Source: Amorphophallus konjac
Taxonomy: Eukaryota; Streptophyta; Magnoliopsida; Alismatales; Araceae
Length of the DNA stretch: 64,000 nucleotides
Direction of reading: 5' to 3'
Assembly: GCA_022559845.1 (NCBI GenBank)
Contig: CM040123.1
Coordinates: 321,451,933 to 321,515,932 of the forward strand
In this document: positions 1-9,157 of the stretch, one piece after another
Layout: every line of letters starts with the position of its first letter
Numbering within the stretch: position 1 is the first letter of the stretch
Notes under the pieces: generated by a model
The model's database searches: none
Told to the model about the DNA's origin: nothing
The model's input: only the letters and a program-made list of their open reading frames with translations
Translations under genes and position numbers: made by a program

Positions 1-179
1 TCTCAGAACATCTGATTCTCACTGTCCGTCCACTTGGACCTTCTCTTGGGCAGTTCATACGGACCTTGTGAAATCAACTTCCACAAGTCCTTATCAGCTT
101 GTTTAACAAACATGCGAAAAACACTGAACCATATGTCAAAATCAAGTCCCTTAAAAATCGGTGGATTAGCCATTGCCAT
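1..179 (-). CDS. Sirevirus-type gag, N-terminal part (runs off the window)
   Basis: The minus-strand frame opens at the ATG at 177-179 (MAMANPPIF) and stays open to the window edge, so only the first ~58 residues are present. Gag is the structural protein that packages the retrotransposon RNA in cytoplasmic particles. The segment DLWKLISQGPYELP closely matches DLWKLISQGPHTLP in the gag of the second Sirevirus (13418-13876), which fixes the family and frame. A longer frame upstream is rejected because it runs into the primer-binding site and LTR. The start lies about 105 bp inside the primer-binding site, as expected for a short leader. Completeness of the gene cannot be judged here. Confidence 0.6.
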
Positions 180-284
180 CAGTTCAAACGAATAGATATC
201 AAACACTAACTCACAAGCAAAACAATGCACACAGGAAACACGTAGAGGATCCTCTGAGAACCGTTGGATTCTGAACCAGAGACC

Positions 285-296
285 GCTCTGATACCA
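285..296 (-). promoter_or_regulatory. Primer-binding site (initiator Met-tRNA type)
   Basis: Minus strand reads TGGTATCAGAGC, the standard plant LTR-retrotransposon site complementary to the 3' end of initiator methionine tRNA. It lies 2 bp inside the LTR end at 299, which fixes both element orientation and LTR boundary. Confidence 0.85.
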
Positions 297-1248
297 ATTG
301 ATAGGTCCAGAGGGGGGTGAATGGACCTTTACCAGTAAAAACAATGAGGATTAAAAAATAAGTTCTCAATTAGGAGTTTTCGAAAAAGATCTTAACGGTC
401 AAACACTAACCGCGCAGAACGATCAGCTAGGAAGATAGAGATGGATCGGCCTAGACAAGCATCTACCGAATAGATCCAAAGCCAGAATAGAAACCAAACA
501 CACTGCGCCAGGGATTTTTAAGGTGGTTCGGTCAGACCTCCAGTCTGCCTACGTCCACCCCTCACTTCAAACCGAAGTGAGGCTTCCACTAGCACCGGCT
601 AGCCAAGCAGACTCAGTCTGCGACAACGGCTGATTCACAGCTTCACCAGGGGAACACCCTCCCCTCTTCCTCCACACCCGGAGGGAACCCTAAGGATGCC
701 AAGTCCCTAGAAACTAGGAAAAAGGTTCCTCTTCCTCCAACCGGAGGGAACACTAGTGATCTGCAGTCACTAGAACCAGAGACCAAGGTCTCTCTTCCTC
801 TGAAGCCCAGAGGGAACCCACAAGCAGCACACGGCCACTTGCAACTGGAGACAGCGTCTCCCTTCTCCTGAACCAACAGAACATGAGGACCACCGATCTC
901 AACCTGAGACTCGGAGACAAAACTAGAACAGTAAAGAAAGATCAAAAACAAGAAACTAAAAAGATACAGCAGACTGAATACTGGAACGATGAAACACGGA
1001 ATATAGCTCACAATAGAGCAAACTGGTTCAGATTTGATCCTGAAACCAGAATCCTTCTTCTTCTTCTTCTTTCTGAACTCTCAGCTTCGAGCTCTCTCTC
1101 TCTCTCACTCTCTCTGCTATTCTCTCTTCTTCCTCTTCTTCAGTTTCTACCCTCTATTTTCTTCTCTTCTTTTGCTGGATCGAACTCTCTGCACTTCTAC
1201 TTTTTCTTTTTCCCTTTCGATCAACCTTCATCTGTGGACGAAGGCTTC

Positions 1249-1257
1249 AATATATAG
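1249..1257 (-). promoter_or_regulatory. TATA box of Sirevirus A LTR
   Basis: Minus strand CTATATATT, at the same relative place as the TATA of the second Sirevirus LTR (6988-6997) and followed downstream by the CT-rich tract. Two CACGTG G-boxes lie 65-117 bp upstream. Confidence 0.6.
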
Positions 1258-1479
1258 CAGCAACAGGTGGATAAGGTACAGAATGCGTGTGCCTCCCATA
1301 CTCGATCCAGAACCTTCTTTCCACGTGCCCTTATAGCATTGGTTCCTTTAGTATTGGATCACGTGCAGCCCAGACACTGGGGAATATTCTTCCTTGGACC
1401 ACCTTCTTCTTTTTGTTTTTCTTATTCTCCTGTAAAGAAATTAAAACCATTAAAACTCAAGGGCACAAAAACTAAAACT

Positions 1480-2290
1480 GCATGAGGTATGTGATAGCAA
1501 TACGAGATGCACTATACTGAGAACGACACGAGGTACATAAGATGACTACAGCATGAGATAAAGAGAGAACGACACGAGGTACCACAGTAACAAGGCTAAC
1601 ACTACAAAGAGAACGACACGAAGTCAGATGAGAACAGCACGAGGTGAGAAGGAAATAACACGGAGTAAAACGGTAGTAAAACACGCGATCAGAGGAAACC
1701 TGGATGAAGATAGAAAGAAGCAACACGAAGACATAAAAATAACACTAAGACACAAACACAGAAATAACATGAAGACTCAAACACAAAATTAACACGAAGA
1801 CATAAAAACAACACGAAGACACAAACACAAAAACAACACGAAGAACGACCAATCAAAACGACTAAGTTGACTCGAGGTCATCGATGAATCAATACGAGAA
1901 TCAACATGAAATATCAAACAGCAAAGGGAACGGCACAAAGTGAAACGACACTTTACACTAACATGACTTGAAGACACAGGAAAATGACTCGAAAACGAGG
2001 ACGACACGGGCTGAAAACAACTCGAAGACGAAAACAGAAACCGACACGAAGTGTGGTCACAAAGCAAGAAAGACACGGGGTCTTGGAAAAAAAACAACAC
2101 GAATACAGAAGACTCGAAGTAATACGGTCGAAAATAAGACTCGAAGACATAGGGGTGACACAGATGGAGCGACACGAGGTGGCACAGAAAGCAGCACAAG
2201 GTGCTGCAGTGTTCAGCAGGCGATGGAACAAATAACGACACGAAGACAACCCCTGAAAATAACTGAAGTGACTCGAAAGTTTATTTATCA
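1480..2290. repeat. Array of short ACACGAAG/ACACGAGG motifs in the U3 of LTR A
   Basis: About 30 degenerate copies of a core read as (A)ACGACACGAGGT or AACACGAAGACA on the plus strand, for example near 1522, 1567, 1612, 1790, 1810, 1833, 2041, 2170 and 2236. Spacing is irregular, about 15-45 bp. The array sits upstream of the TATA box on the transcribed (minus) strand. No protein is encoded; frames across it are by-products of the motif. Confidence 0.75.
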
Positions 2291-2361
2291 CAGATAAATA
2301 TTTTTTGTTCTCCATTGAGGCTCATGGTGTTGTCATCCTCAAAACATGTAAAGACTCAACA

Positions 2362-3562
2362 GGAGACGGTGGCGGAGGCTGGCGGCCCGGCCGGTAGGTC
2401 CCTGACGGTCGTCCGTGGGGGCCAGGGGCTGCGGTCATGCCCCTCCGGCGAGGTCGTGGCAGCTAGGGTTTTAACCCTAGTCACCTACGATTTGGGGCGG
2501 GAGGGATGATCCCTCCCGTGGGTGGTTAACGGTCCGGATCCGGACCCAGTAAAATTTTTGTAGGGATTTAACATTTTTTAATTGTTTTAAAATGCATATA
2601 AATCTTAGAAAATTTTCATAAAATTCTAAAAATATTTTAATGAGTTCTAAAATCATTTTGGTAACTTATTAATTTATTTTTCATTATTTAGCCCTTGGTT
2701 AATTAGTTAATGGGAATTCTAAAATTATTTTAGGTATTTCCTATTATCTAATTAATTAAATTTTATTACTATAAGAATATGATTCTTATGAGGTTAATTA
2801 ACTGGAAATTATTATTGAGCCCATGCAGTGAATGTGAGTGACGGTGGTCTAAAGTTGTTTGGACTTATTTGTTTTAACTAAATTGTTTAGTTGGATATTT
2901 CAAATGCGCAATTTCAAAATTAATTATTATATTTTGAAATTATCGTTATATCTCACTGTAATTATGGATTAATTACTATTTGATGCATATGATATGTCTT
3001 ATATGTGGATGGATGATCATGGACTTAGATATAATGTTATGATGCTCTTTATGGTGAATGATTTATGTCATGTGATTATTGGGGCCTGCGTGCCACCTCT
3101 CTCTCTTATTAATCCGGGTTGTACATTCTATCTCCCACCTGTGTTGCACTCCCCTTGACTAGTTCAAGATTTCTTATTATTATCTGATGTATATTTGTGG
3201 GCATGCGTGTCCAATTATAAATTTACTTGTAATAATGAGCGGATGGAGACAAAGTAGGAGACCGGATGCGAGGGCCTCGGGAGATTCTTCACATCTAGTG
3301 GGTGCATTGGATGCTCCATGTTTTTCTATTTACCATCATTGTGTGCATTACCAACTGGCTCTGGTAATGTGTTTTAGGATCTTAAGGTCCATAATCATCC
3401 ATTGGTATTAATACATATATATGATATATGTGGATGTGCTACTTATTACATATATATATATTTAGGGTATATACGATACTCCAAATTCGTATATCTATGT
3501 AGCACCTATATTGATGAGACCAAAACTTATACAAAACCCCTCGCTCTCATATTAGGTTGTGA
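2362..3562 (+). other. Non-coding stretch, probably Copia leader
   Basis: No credible reading frame. The first ~150 bp are GC-rich (2362-2520), then AT-rich sequence follows, and there is a block of ordinary composition at 3050-3400. The position between LTR A and the large-LTR element, plus the general look of a long plant Copia leader, suggest it is the upstream part of the leader that resumes at 21025. I could not see a matching 5' LTR or a primer-binding site, so this remains an inference. Confidence 0.35.
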
Positions 3563-3853
3563 TGTAATGTCTCGGATCTTTGTTGGATCCTTATCGGGTC
3601 TTTCGGATCCTTTTCGGTGAGTTTCAGTTCGCTTTTGTAGCTCCCGAGTTGAGTTTTACGATCCATGTGGGTTTTTCTCTCGTACTAGTTACGGAACCCT
3701 GCGGTGAGTTTATTTCTCAATTCATCGACTCGTGGACGACATAGTGGCGATGTACTCATCGAGCCGATCGTTTTGACTATTTTTACGTATTTTTTGGAGA
3801 TAGGGCCAAAAATCAATTTTTTCAAAAATTAGGAAATTTTCCTAATTTCTTTC

Positions 3854-3860
3854 TATAAAT
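3854..3860 (+). promoter_or_regulatory. TATA box of G1 LTR
   Basis: TATAAAT about 290 bp into the LTR, followed by a CT-rich stretch. The same box occurs at 18396-18402 in the 3' LTR. The related element G2 lacks this region in both of its LTRs. Confidence 0.6.
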
Positions 3861-4657
3861 TCAATTCCACTATCCCTCCTGCTCATTTTCAACTTCACGC
3901 GATCTCACTCCGTTCTTGCCCATCTCTGGTCCGTTCGGCGCGGGGCGCGCACCGTTGCAGAGCTGGCTGAGGCGTGGACGTGCTCAAGTGATCGGATCGC
4001 GGGAAGGAGCAGCGGATGGAGCGTGGCGGGCGCGATCCCTCGGTGGATTCTGAGAGGGCGTCGTTCATGATTCGGTGGTTTTCGGCTTGGTTTAGTCCCT
4101 TCTGGGCATGGTTTATTCGGTGGAGGTAGGGAGATGGACTGCCACTTTGTTCTGCACGTTTTCCCTGCTTTCGTGCATAGTTTGGTGCTCGATCGGGGGA
4201 GATCGGGCCGGTTTAGTGAAAATCATCGTTCTTGGGGTTTTCAGGGTTTGCCGAAAAACGGCAACCATTCTCGACGTAGTTAGCGTCAAAATGACCGCCG
4301 GGATGTCTGGATCCCATTCAGGTCAGTTTCGTGTCGATCGGTTGTCATTCGGGGCCGGTAGGAGTCCGGGAACCCCGGTCACCCGTTTTGGGTCGATTCG
4401 TCAGAATCGCCTCGATATTGCATTTTAATCCATGCACGTGGGCTTTTTAGCCTCCTAGTGTTGTTTTTCATCGTCTAGTCTTGTTTCGCCTGCGCTTCGG
4501 CGTGAATACGGCGTGGAACGGCCCGATTTGGCGTTTTCACTATTTTCCGGCCATGACTGGTGTAGCGGTCGTTCCAGGGACCGTCACAGTCCCTAACGGC
4601 CCTACGACAGACCGTCACAGCGTCTGTTCATTTTAAGTTTTTTGTGGATGTGGGAGT

Positions 4658-5025
4658 GTGACGGCCCAGAGGAGGCGTGTCACAGCTCTCTGACGCGTCC
4701 GGGCGGATGCGTCACGCCTATTTTGTCGTTTTGTGTTTTGGGTAAGTCGGTTCCTTTGACGCGCCCACCCTGGTGCGTCAGGCTGTGTAACGCGCCTGCC
4801 CCAGGCCGTTACACCCTGTTTTGACTGTGTTGGGTCTGTTGGCGTAACGCGTCTGTGCCTATGTGTTAGGTTGGCGTAACGCGCCGGCCCTCATGCGTTA
4901 GGTTGGCGTAACGCGCCTGCCGTCATGCGTTACGCTGTTCACGTTTTGGGTTCGAGCGTGTTGGCTCTGACGCGCCCGCCCTGGTGCATCAGGCTCGTGT
5001 AACGCGCCTATGCTAGGCCGTTACA
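4658..5025 (+). repeat. Row of nine GC-rich stem-loops in the G1 5' LTR
   Basis: Successive inverted repeats: TGACGC/GCGTCA (4691-4714, 4758-4780), TGTAACG/CGTTACA (4786-4813, 4998-5025), TAACGC/GCGTTA (4876-4900), GCGTAACGC/GCGTTACGC (4906-4935), and weaker ones at 4658, 4842 and 4968. Loops of 10-14 bp share GCC-rich content. The array lies ~800 bp downstream of the TATA box, so it would be in the RNA. Arm sequences change between units while pairing is kept. Confidence 0.8.
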
Positions 5026-6987
5026 GTCCTGTTGTGGCCGTGATGGCCGTTGGGCTTTTCGGTGTGCGGCCGTGTGTTGTGGGTTCGTTCTAGGTGATGT
5101 TAGGGGCTATTTTGGGGTAGGTCTGTGTGTGCGTGTCTGTCTATGTTAGGGTGATGTCTGTTGCTCCCGTGGTCTGGCTGTTTTCCCCGTGGACGTCGGT
5201 TGATGTTCCTATGAAGGCTAAGACTACGTTTCCGAGTCTGTCAGTAGTTTCTTGTGCTGCCTTCGGTGTTTGAGGTACGGGTGACAGTGCATGTTCGGCT
5301 GTCTGTACTTCAACGCCGCGTTTCAAGCTTACTCTTCTCGTTGCCCTAGACGTCCAGTAGTCGAGGGGTGACCCCGATATACGATTTTGTAAGCTAGTTT
5401 CCGTCGGCTCCTGCGGTTACCGTAGCGTCCTACGGGGGGAGAAAAACTAGCTAGATGCCTAGCTCTAGGCAGGAGCTAGTGTGTGCACACGTGGTCAGGG
5501 GCAGAGGACTGACGCCGATGGGCGTGACCCTGGTTAGTACTTGGTTTGTTCCTGTTTCGCCTCTCGCTTGTCGCTTCCCAGCCTTGCGAGTTGCTTGAGT
5601 CTCCTGTGTTTCCGCATGGGTCTGCGACTCGATCGAGCTCGCGTAGGCCGCGATCGGTTGGCAGTCGAGACACTTGTGAGGTTTGTTGTGACCTGTCCGG
5701 GTTGGCCTTCCTTTGGCTATACTCAAGGTCCGTGTGTGTTGTCCCGTGCTCGACATTCCGGTCGTGTTGTCTGCGTCTGTCTAGGTCTTTTCTAGGCCTT
5801 CTTTTGCATGCATGTTGTAGGTATAGGTTTGGGTGTTTTGTTTGGCTTTTTCCTTTTTCATTGCTGTTAGGCTGCTAGGCCCGGATACAGAGGAGGGGTG
5901 AATGTATCCCTCTAGAGATAATGCCCAAATTAAAACTCTAAAGCTCAGATATGCGGAATAAAACTAATGAGCTCTCCAAGATGAGATGATAACACAACAC
6001 ATGATCAAACAGTTGGACTGCCACAATGCAGTCACCTGATTACACCAGAAATGTAGGCAGAGCTAAACACACCAAACACACTTAGCAGAATATAAACCTC
6101 GAAATTTACTCCCAAGATAACACAACTAATCAAGCATGCACAACCTGTGAATGGGAGGTAGAAGGGAAGGAACAAACGCATAAAGCACAACCACTACACA
6201 GTAGATTTTTAGGTGGTTCGGTCACCAAGACCTACATCCACCCCTCACTCCCAACCGGAGTGAGGCTTCACTAGTCAACGCTAGAAACCTGTAGACTCAG
6301 TCTGCGACAAGGTGCTGCCACACAGCTTGACCAGGGGAACAACTTCCCCTCTTCCTCCCAACCGGAGGGACACCCCAAGTGACTCCCAGCCACTTGGAAA
6401 CCAGAGGTCGAAGACCTCTCTTCCTCCAGACCAGGAAGGACCCCTGGACTTGCAACCCACAAGCCCAGAACCGGAGGACGAGCCTCCCTTCCTCTAACCA
6501 GAGGGAACCCACAAGTGACAACCTGTCACTTGCAACCCGGAGATCAGATCTCCCTTCTCCTGAACCAACAGGAGGAACCCGACCTCAGTCCAGAGGATCG
6601 GAAGAACAAAGGTAATCATAAAAACAAAAGAAAAATAAGAAACATAAAATGAAAATAACTTCAGCAACCAGAAAGCTGGAAAACGAAATATAAACTGCAA
6701 CTCTCGCAGGAGCAACTGGATTGGATTTGATCCAAAGTCCAGTGAAAATAACGAAGCTTCTCTCTGCTCTTCTTCATGAGCTCTCTCTTTCTCTTTTTCT
6801 TCTGCTGCTCTCACTCTCTATCTTCTTCTCTTTCGCAGGCTCTCCCCATCTCTTCTTTTCTCTTCTTCTTCTGCTCTTTTCATCGTGGCTCTCTTCCTTC
6901 TACTTCTCTGCCTCTCTTCTTCTTCACTCTCAGTCTCGATCAGCCCCCTTCTTTTTTCATCTACCTTCTACAGTGGACGAAGGCTTC

Positions 6988-6997
6988 ATATATATAG
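6988..6997 (-). promoter_or_regulatory. TATA box of Sirevirus B LTR
   Basis: Minus strand TATATATATG; repeated at 15121-15130 in the other LTR. A long pyrimidine-rich (plus strand) tract lies just downstream in the direction of transcription (6755-6960). Confidence 0.6.
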
Positions 6998-7096
6998 CAG
7001 ACGATTGGCGTGTGGCTTTCAGGTTCCCGCCCATGAACTTTTTGCCAGATCATTTGAATTTCGACCACATGGTAGCATCCTGACTGGGTTGCCATC

Positions 7097-7155
7097 CACG
7101 TGTCATGTTCCTGGTTTCTTGGATCACGTGCTAGGTGCCAACCTCGGATCACGTG
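7097..7155. promoter_or_regulatory. Cluster of three G-boxes (CACGTG)
   Basis: CACGTG at 7097-7102, 7125-7130 and 7150-7155, 100-160 bp upstream of the TATA box on the minus strand; conserved in the other LTR (15231, 15259, 15284). G-boxes are binding sites for plant bZIP and bHLH factors. LTR A has two in the same place. Confidence 0.6.
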
Positions 7156-7199
7156 CCCAATCATCAGCCTGAATCACCTGCAGACAGAGACAAAAGGAA

Positions 7200-8805
7200 T
7201 GTATATACTTAGTTAGTTCAGGCTTTTAACACGAGTGTATATACTTCAGAAGCAGCAACTGAGCAAGTGTAAACACTGAGTGAGTGTATAGACTTTGAGT
7301 GTTCATGCGAGCTCAGTGTATGGACTTTCAGTTAAATGCATTAACATACCAAGGGTATGAGTGTATGGACTTAAAGCATCAGTTAACCAAGTGTGTAGAG
7401 TGTATACACTTGACTGCGTGCATGACAGACAATGTCTAGACTTGCTATTAACATGCATGAGACCCCAATATACAGACATGCTGTAGCTTCAGCTGATGAC
7501 CCTAGTGTATAGACTTGCTGAGGGAGAGAGTGTACAGACTTAAAGCAAAGCAAGGCAATCGAGTGTGTAGACTTGATGGTTGAGAGACGATGGCCAGGAC
7601 AAGGCACACACGGATGTATAGACTTTGGACTTGAACACCCAAGCAGGCTGTACAGACTTGATTAAGACAAGGCAGTTGAGTGTATGGACTTTGGCAAGCA
7701 AACGGCTGTACAGACTTTGACACAACAGCGATGTACATACTTCCAATGAAAGCTACCGCTGTACAGACTTACTCAATCAAACCGATGTATAGACTTTGAA
7801 GCAAACGCCAGGCAAACGATGTGTAGACTTGGCCAGAAAACGTAGGGAAAGGTATGAGTGTATAGACTTGTCCAAATGTAGAGAAAGGTGAGGAGTGTAT
7901 AGACTAAGCTTCACTTCGAGCAACCACAGTGATGTATAGACTTGGCCTTTGAGATGTGGCTGTACAGACTTGGAGAGTTGAAGCCAATGTACAGACTTGA
8001 TGATATCAAACCGATGTACAGACTTGCAGATGCGAAGCCAATGTACAGACTTTATGATATGAAGCCAATGTACAGACTTGCAGATGTGAAGCCGATGTAC
8101 AAACTTTAAAGGCTGTGAACAACAAGGCATGCTGTACATACTTGCTCAAACAGTCTGATGTATGGACTTGGAATTCCAACAGAAGGATGTATGGACTTTG
8201 TTAAGAGACTGGCTGTACAGACTTCAACACAGCTGCGATGTACAGACTTTGACAAAGCAGCGATGTACAGACTTTAAGTGAAAGTCCGATGTACAGACTT
8301 TAGCTGAAGACCACTGTATAGACTTCGAATATGAAGATTAATATATGGACTTTGATTGAGTGCAATGGCTGTATAGACTTGGAATGTTTGAGCCAATGTA
8401 TACACTTCTGCAGGGCTGCCAGTGTATGGACTTGTACAGTGCAGCGAGTGTACAGACTTTGAGGCCAAAGACAGTGTGTAGACTTGAGAAGCTCGAGGCC
8501 ACTGTATATACATGGGGTTCAGCTGAGAATGAATAGACTTTGACGGAGTGAGACAATGTTCAGACTTTGAAGTTACACTGTGGATGTATAGACTTGAATG
8601 AGCATGGAGTGTATAGACTTGAAAGTCTGAAGGTGATGTACAGACTTCAGTTGAAGTCAACCGAAGAGTGTATATACTTTATGAATGCATATGCCAAGAC
8701 AAGTGTACAAACTTGATCAAATGTCTAGACTTTGCATGAACAGTCGATGTGTAGACTTCACATGTAGAGATTCTGAACGTGTGTGCTAGCAGTGTACAGA
8801 CATTG
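7200..8805. repeat. Array of ~54 TGTAnAGACTT motifs in the U3 of Sirevirus B 3' LTR
   Basis: I count about 54 copies of (A/C/G)TGTA(C/T)AGACTT(T/G) with limited variation (CAGACTT, TAGACTT, TGGACTT, CATACTT). Spacing is about 26-28 bp in the core (7961-8340) and 25-45 bp outside it. The sequence between copies is not conserved. The array ends next to the GGGTCGACCC palindromes. Minus-strand frames through it show recurring KSVH/SLYT tracts, a translation artefact of the motif. Confidence 0.9.
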
Positions 8806-8816
8806 ATAGTCTAGGG

Positions 8817-8848
8817 GGGTCGACCCATCTAAGAAGGGGGGTCGACCC
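8817..8848. repeat. Two GGGTCGACCC palindromes
   Basis: Perfect 10 bp palindromes at 8817-8826 and 8839-8848, 22 bp apart start to start; conserved at 16947-16956 and 16969-16978. They separate the motif array from the outer end of the LTR. Confidence 0.7.
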
Positions 8849-9144
8849 ACTTCAGTCCTGACAATGCTGACAGAGTTTACACTTGAACAAATAATGCATG
8901 TGAAAGATTTATACAGCAGATAACATGACTGAACATATAATGCAATGCTTCATGATCTGATGAACTGACTGAACAGCAAATTAACTGAACATATGAGAGA
9001 CTGCATTATGATCAGAAAATGACTGAATAACAACATGATGACTCACACAGCAAGATGACTCACAGTGATTAACTCACATCAAAACCAATCATCAAAAGAT
9101 TAACTCACATCAAAGCCAATCATCAAAACCACAGGGACACAACA

Positions 9145-9157
9145 ATCTCCCCCTTTT
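9145..9157 (-). promoter_or_regulatory. Polypurine tract at the 3' LTR of Sirevirus B
   Basis: Minus strand AAAAGGGGGAGAT directly before the LTR start TGTTGTG, the expected plus-strand priming site. Confidence 0.75.

Larger units (their letters stand above)
299..2361 (-). mobile_element. 5' LTR of minus-strand Sirevirus A
   Basis: The LTR ends (minus orientation) in CA at 299, directly next to the primer-binding site. The outer edge is inferred at 2361, where the minus strand starts TGTTGAGTCTTTACATG, a form common for Sirevirus LTRs; its partner LTR is outside the window so this end is uncertain. The R/U5 part (about 300-1240) matches the second Sirevirus LTR in several blocks, for example the GGTGGTTCGGTCA and CAGACTCAGTCTGCGACA stretches. 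Inside are a CT-rich tract (1055-1200), a TATA box, two G-boxes (1322-1327, 1360-1365) and a motif array at 1480-2290. Confidence 0.75.
3563..5864 (+). mobile_element. 5' LTR of G1, first part
   Basis: Matches 18087-~20406 of the 3' LTR almost base for base, with scattered substitutions. It breaks at ATTGC, the left target duplication of the nested Sirevirus, and resumes at 17275. A TATA box near 3854 implies that most of the LTR is transcribed (R/U5). Confidence 0.85.
5865..9144 (-). mobile_element. 3' LTR of Sirevirus B
   Basis: 3280 bp, nearly identical to 14000-17274. On the minus strand the order is: short repeats AACTCACATCAAA (9060-9125), palindrome pair, motif array, three G-boxes, TATA, CT/GA-rich tract, R/U5. 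The end next to the internal region abuts a classic polypurine tract at 9145. Confidence 0.9.

Noticed and set aside
883..1257. Ser/Leu/Phe-rich frame across the CT-rich tract
   Set aside because: Low-complexity CT tract of LTR A; same artefact at 6721-7083 and 15013-15306 in LTR B.
3187..3411. 74-codon frame in the stretch before G1
   Set aside because: No motif, atypical composition, and the region looks like a non-coding leader.
4108..4428. ~100-codon frame conserved at 18662-18970
   Set aside because: Conserved only because it lies in paired LTRs; no family resemblance, and the sister element lacks it.
7777..8139. Minus-strand frames with repeated KSVHWL/SLYT segments, also at 8274-8660, 15907-16269 and 16404-16790
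   Set aside because: They are produced by the short LTR motif read in one frame; spacers are not conserved as protein and no start or promoter context fits.
7200..8805. CRISPR-like look (short repeats at ~26 bp spacing)
   Set aside because: Repeats are degenerate and only ~11 bp, spacers irregular, and the array lies in a plant retrotransposon LTR present twice.
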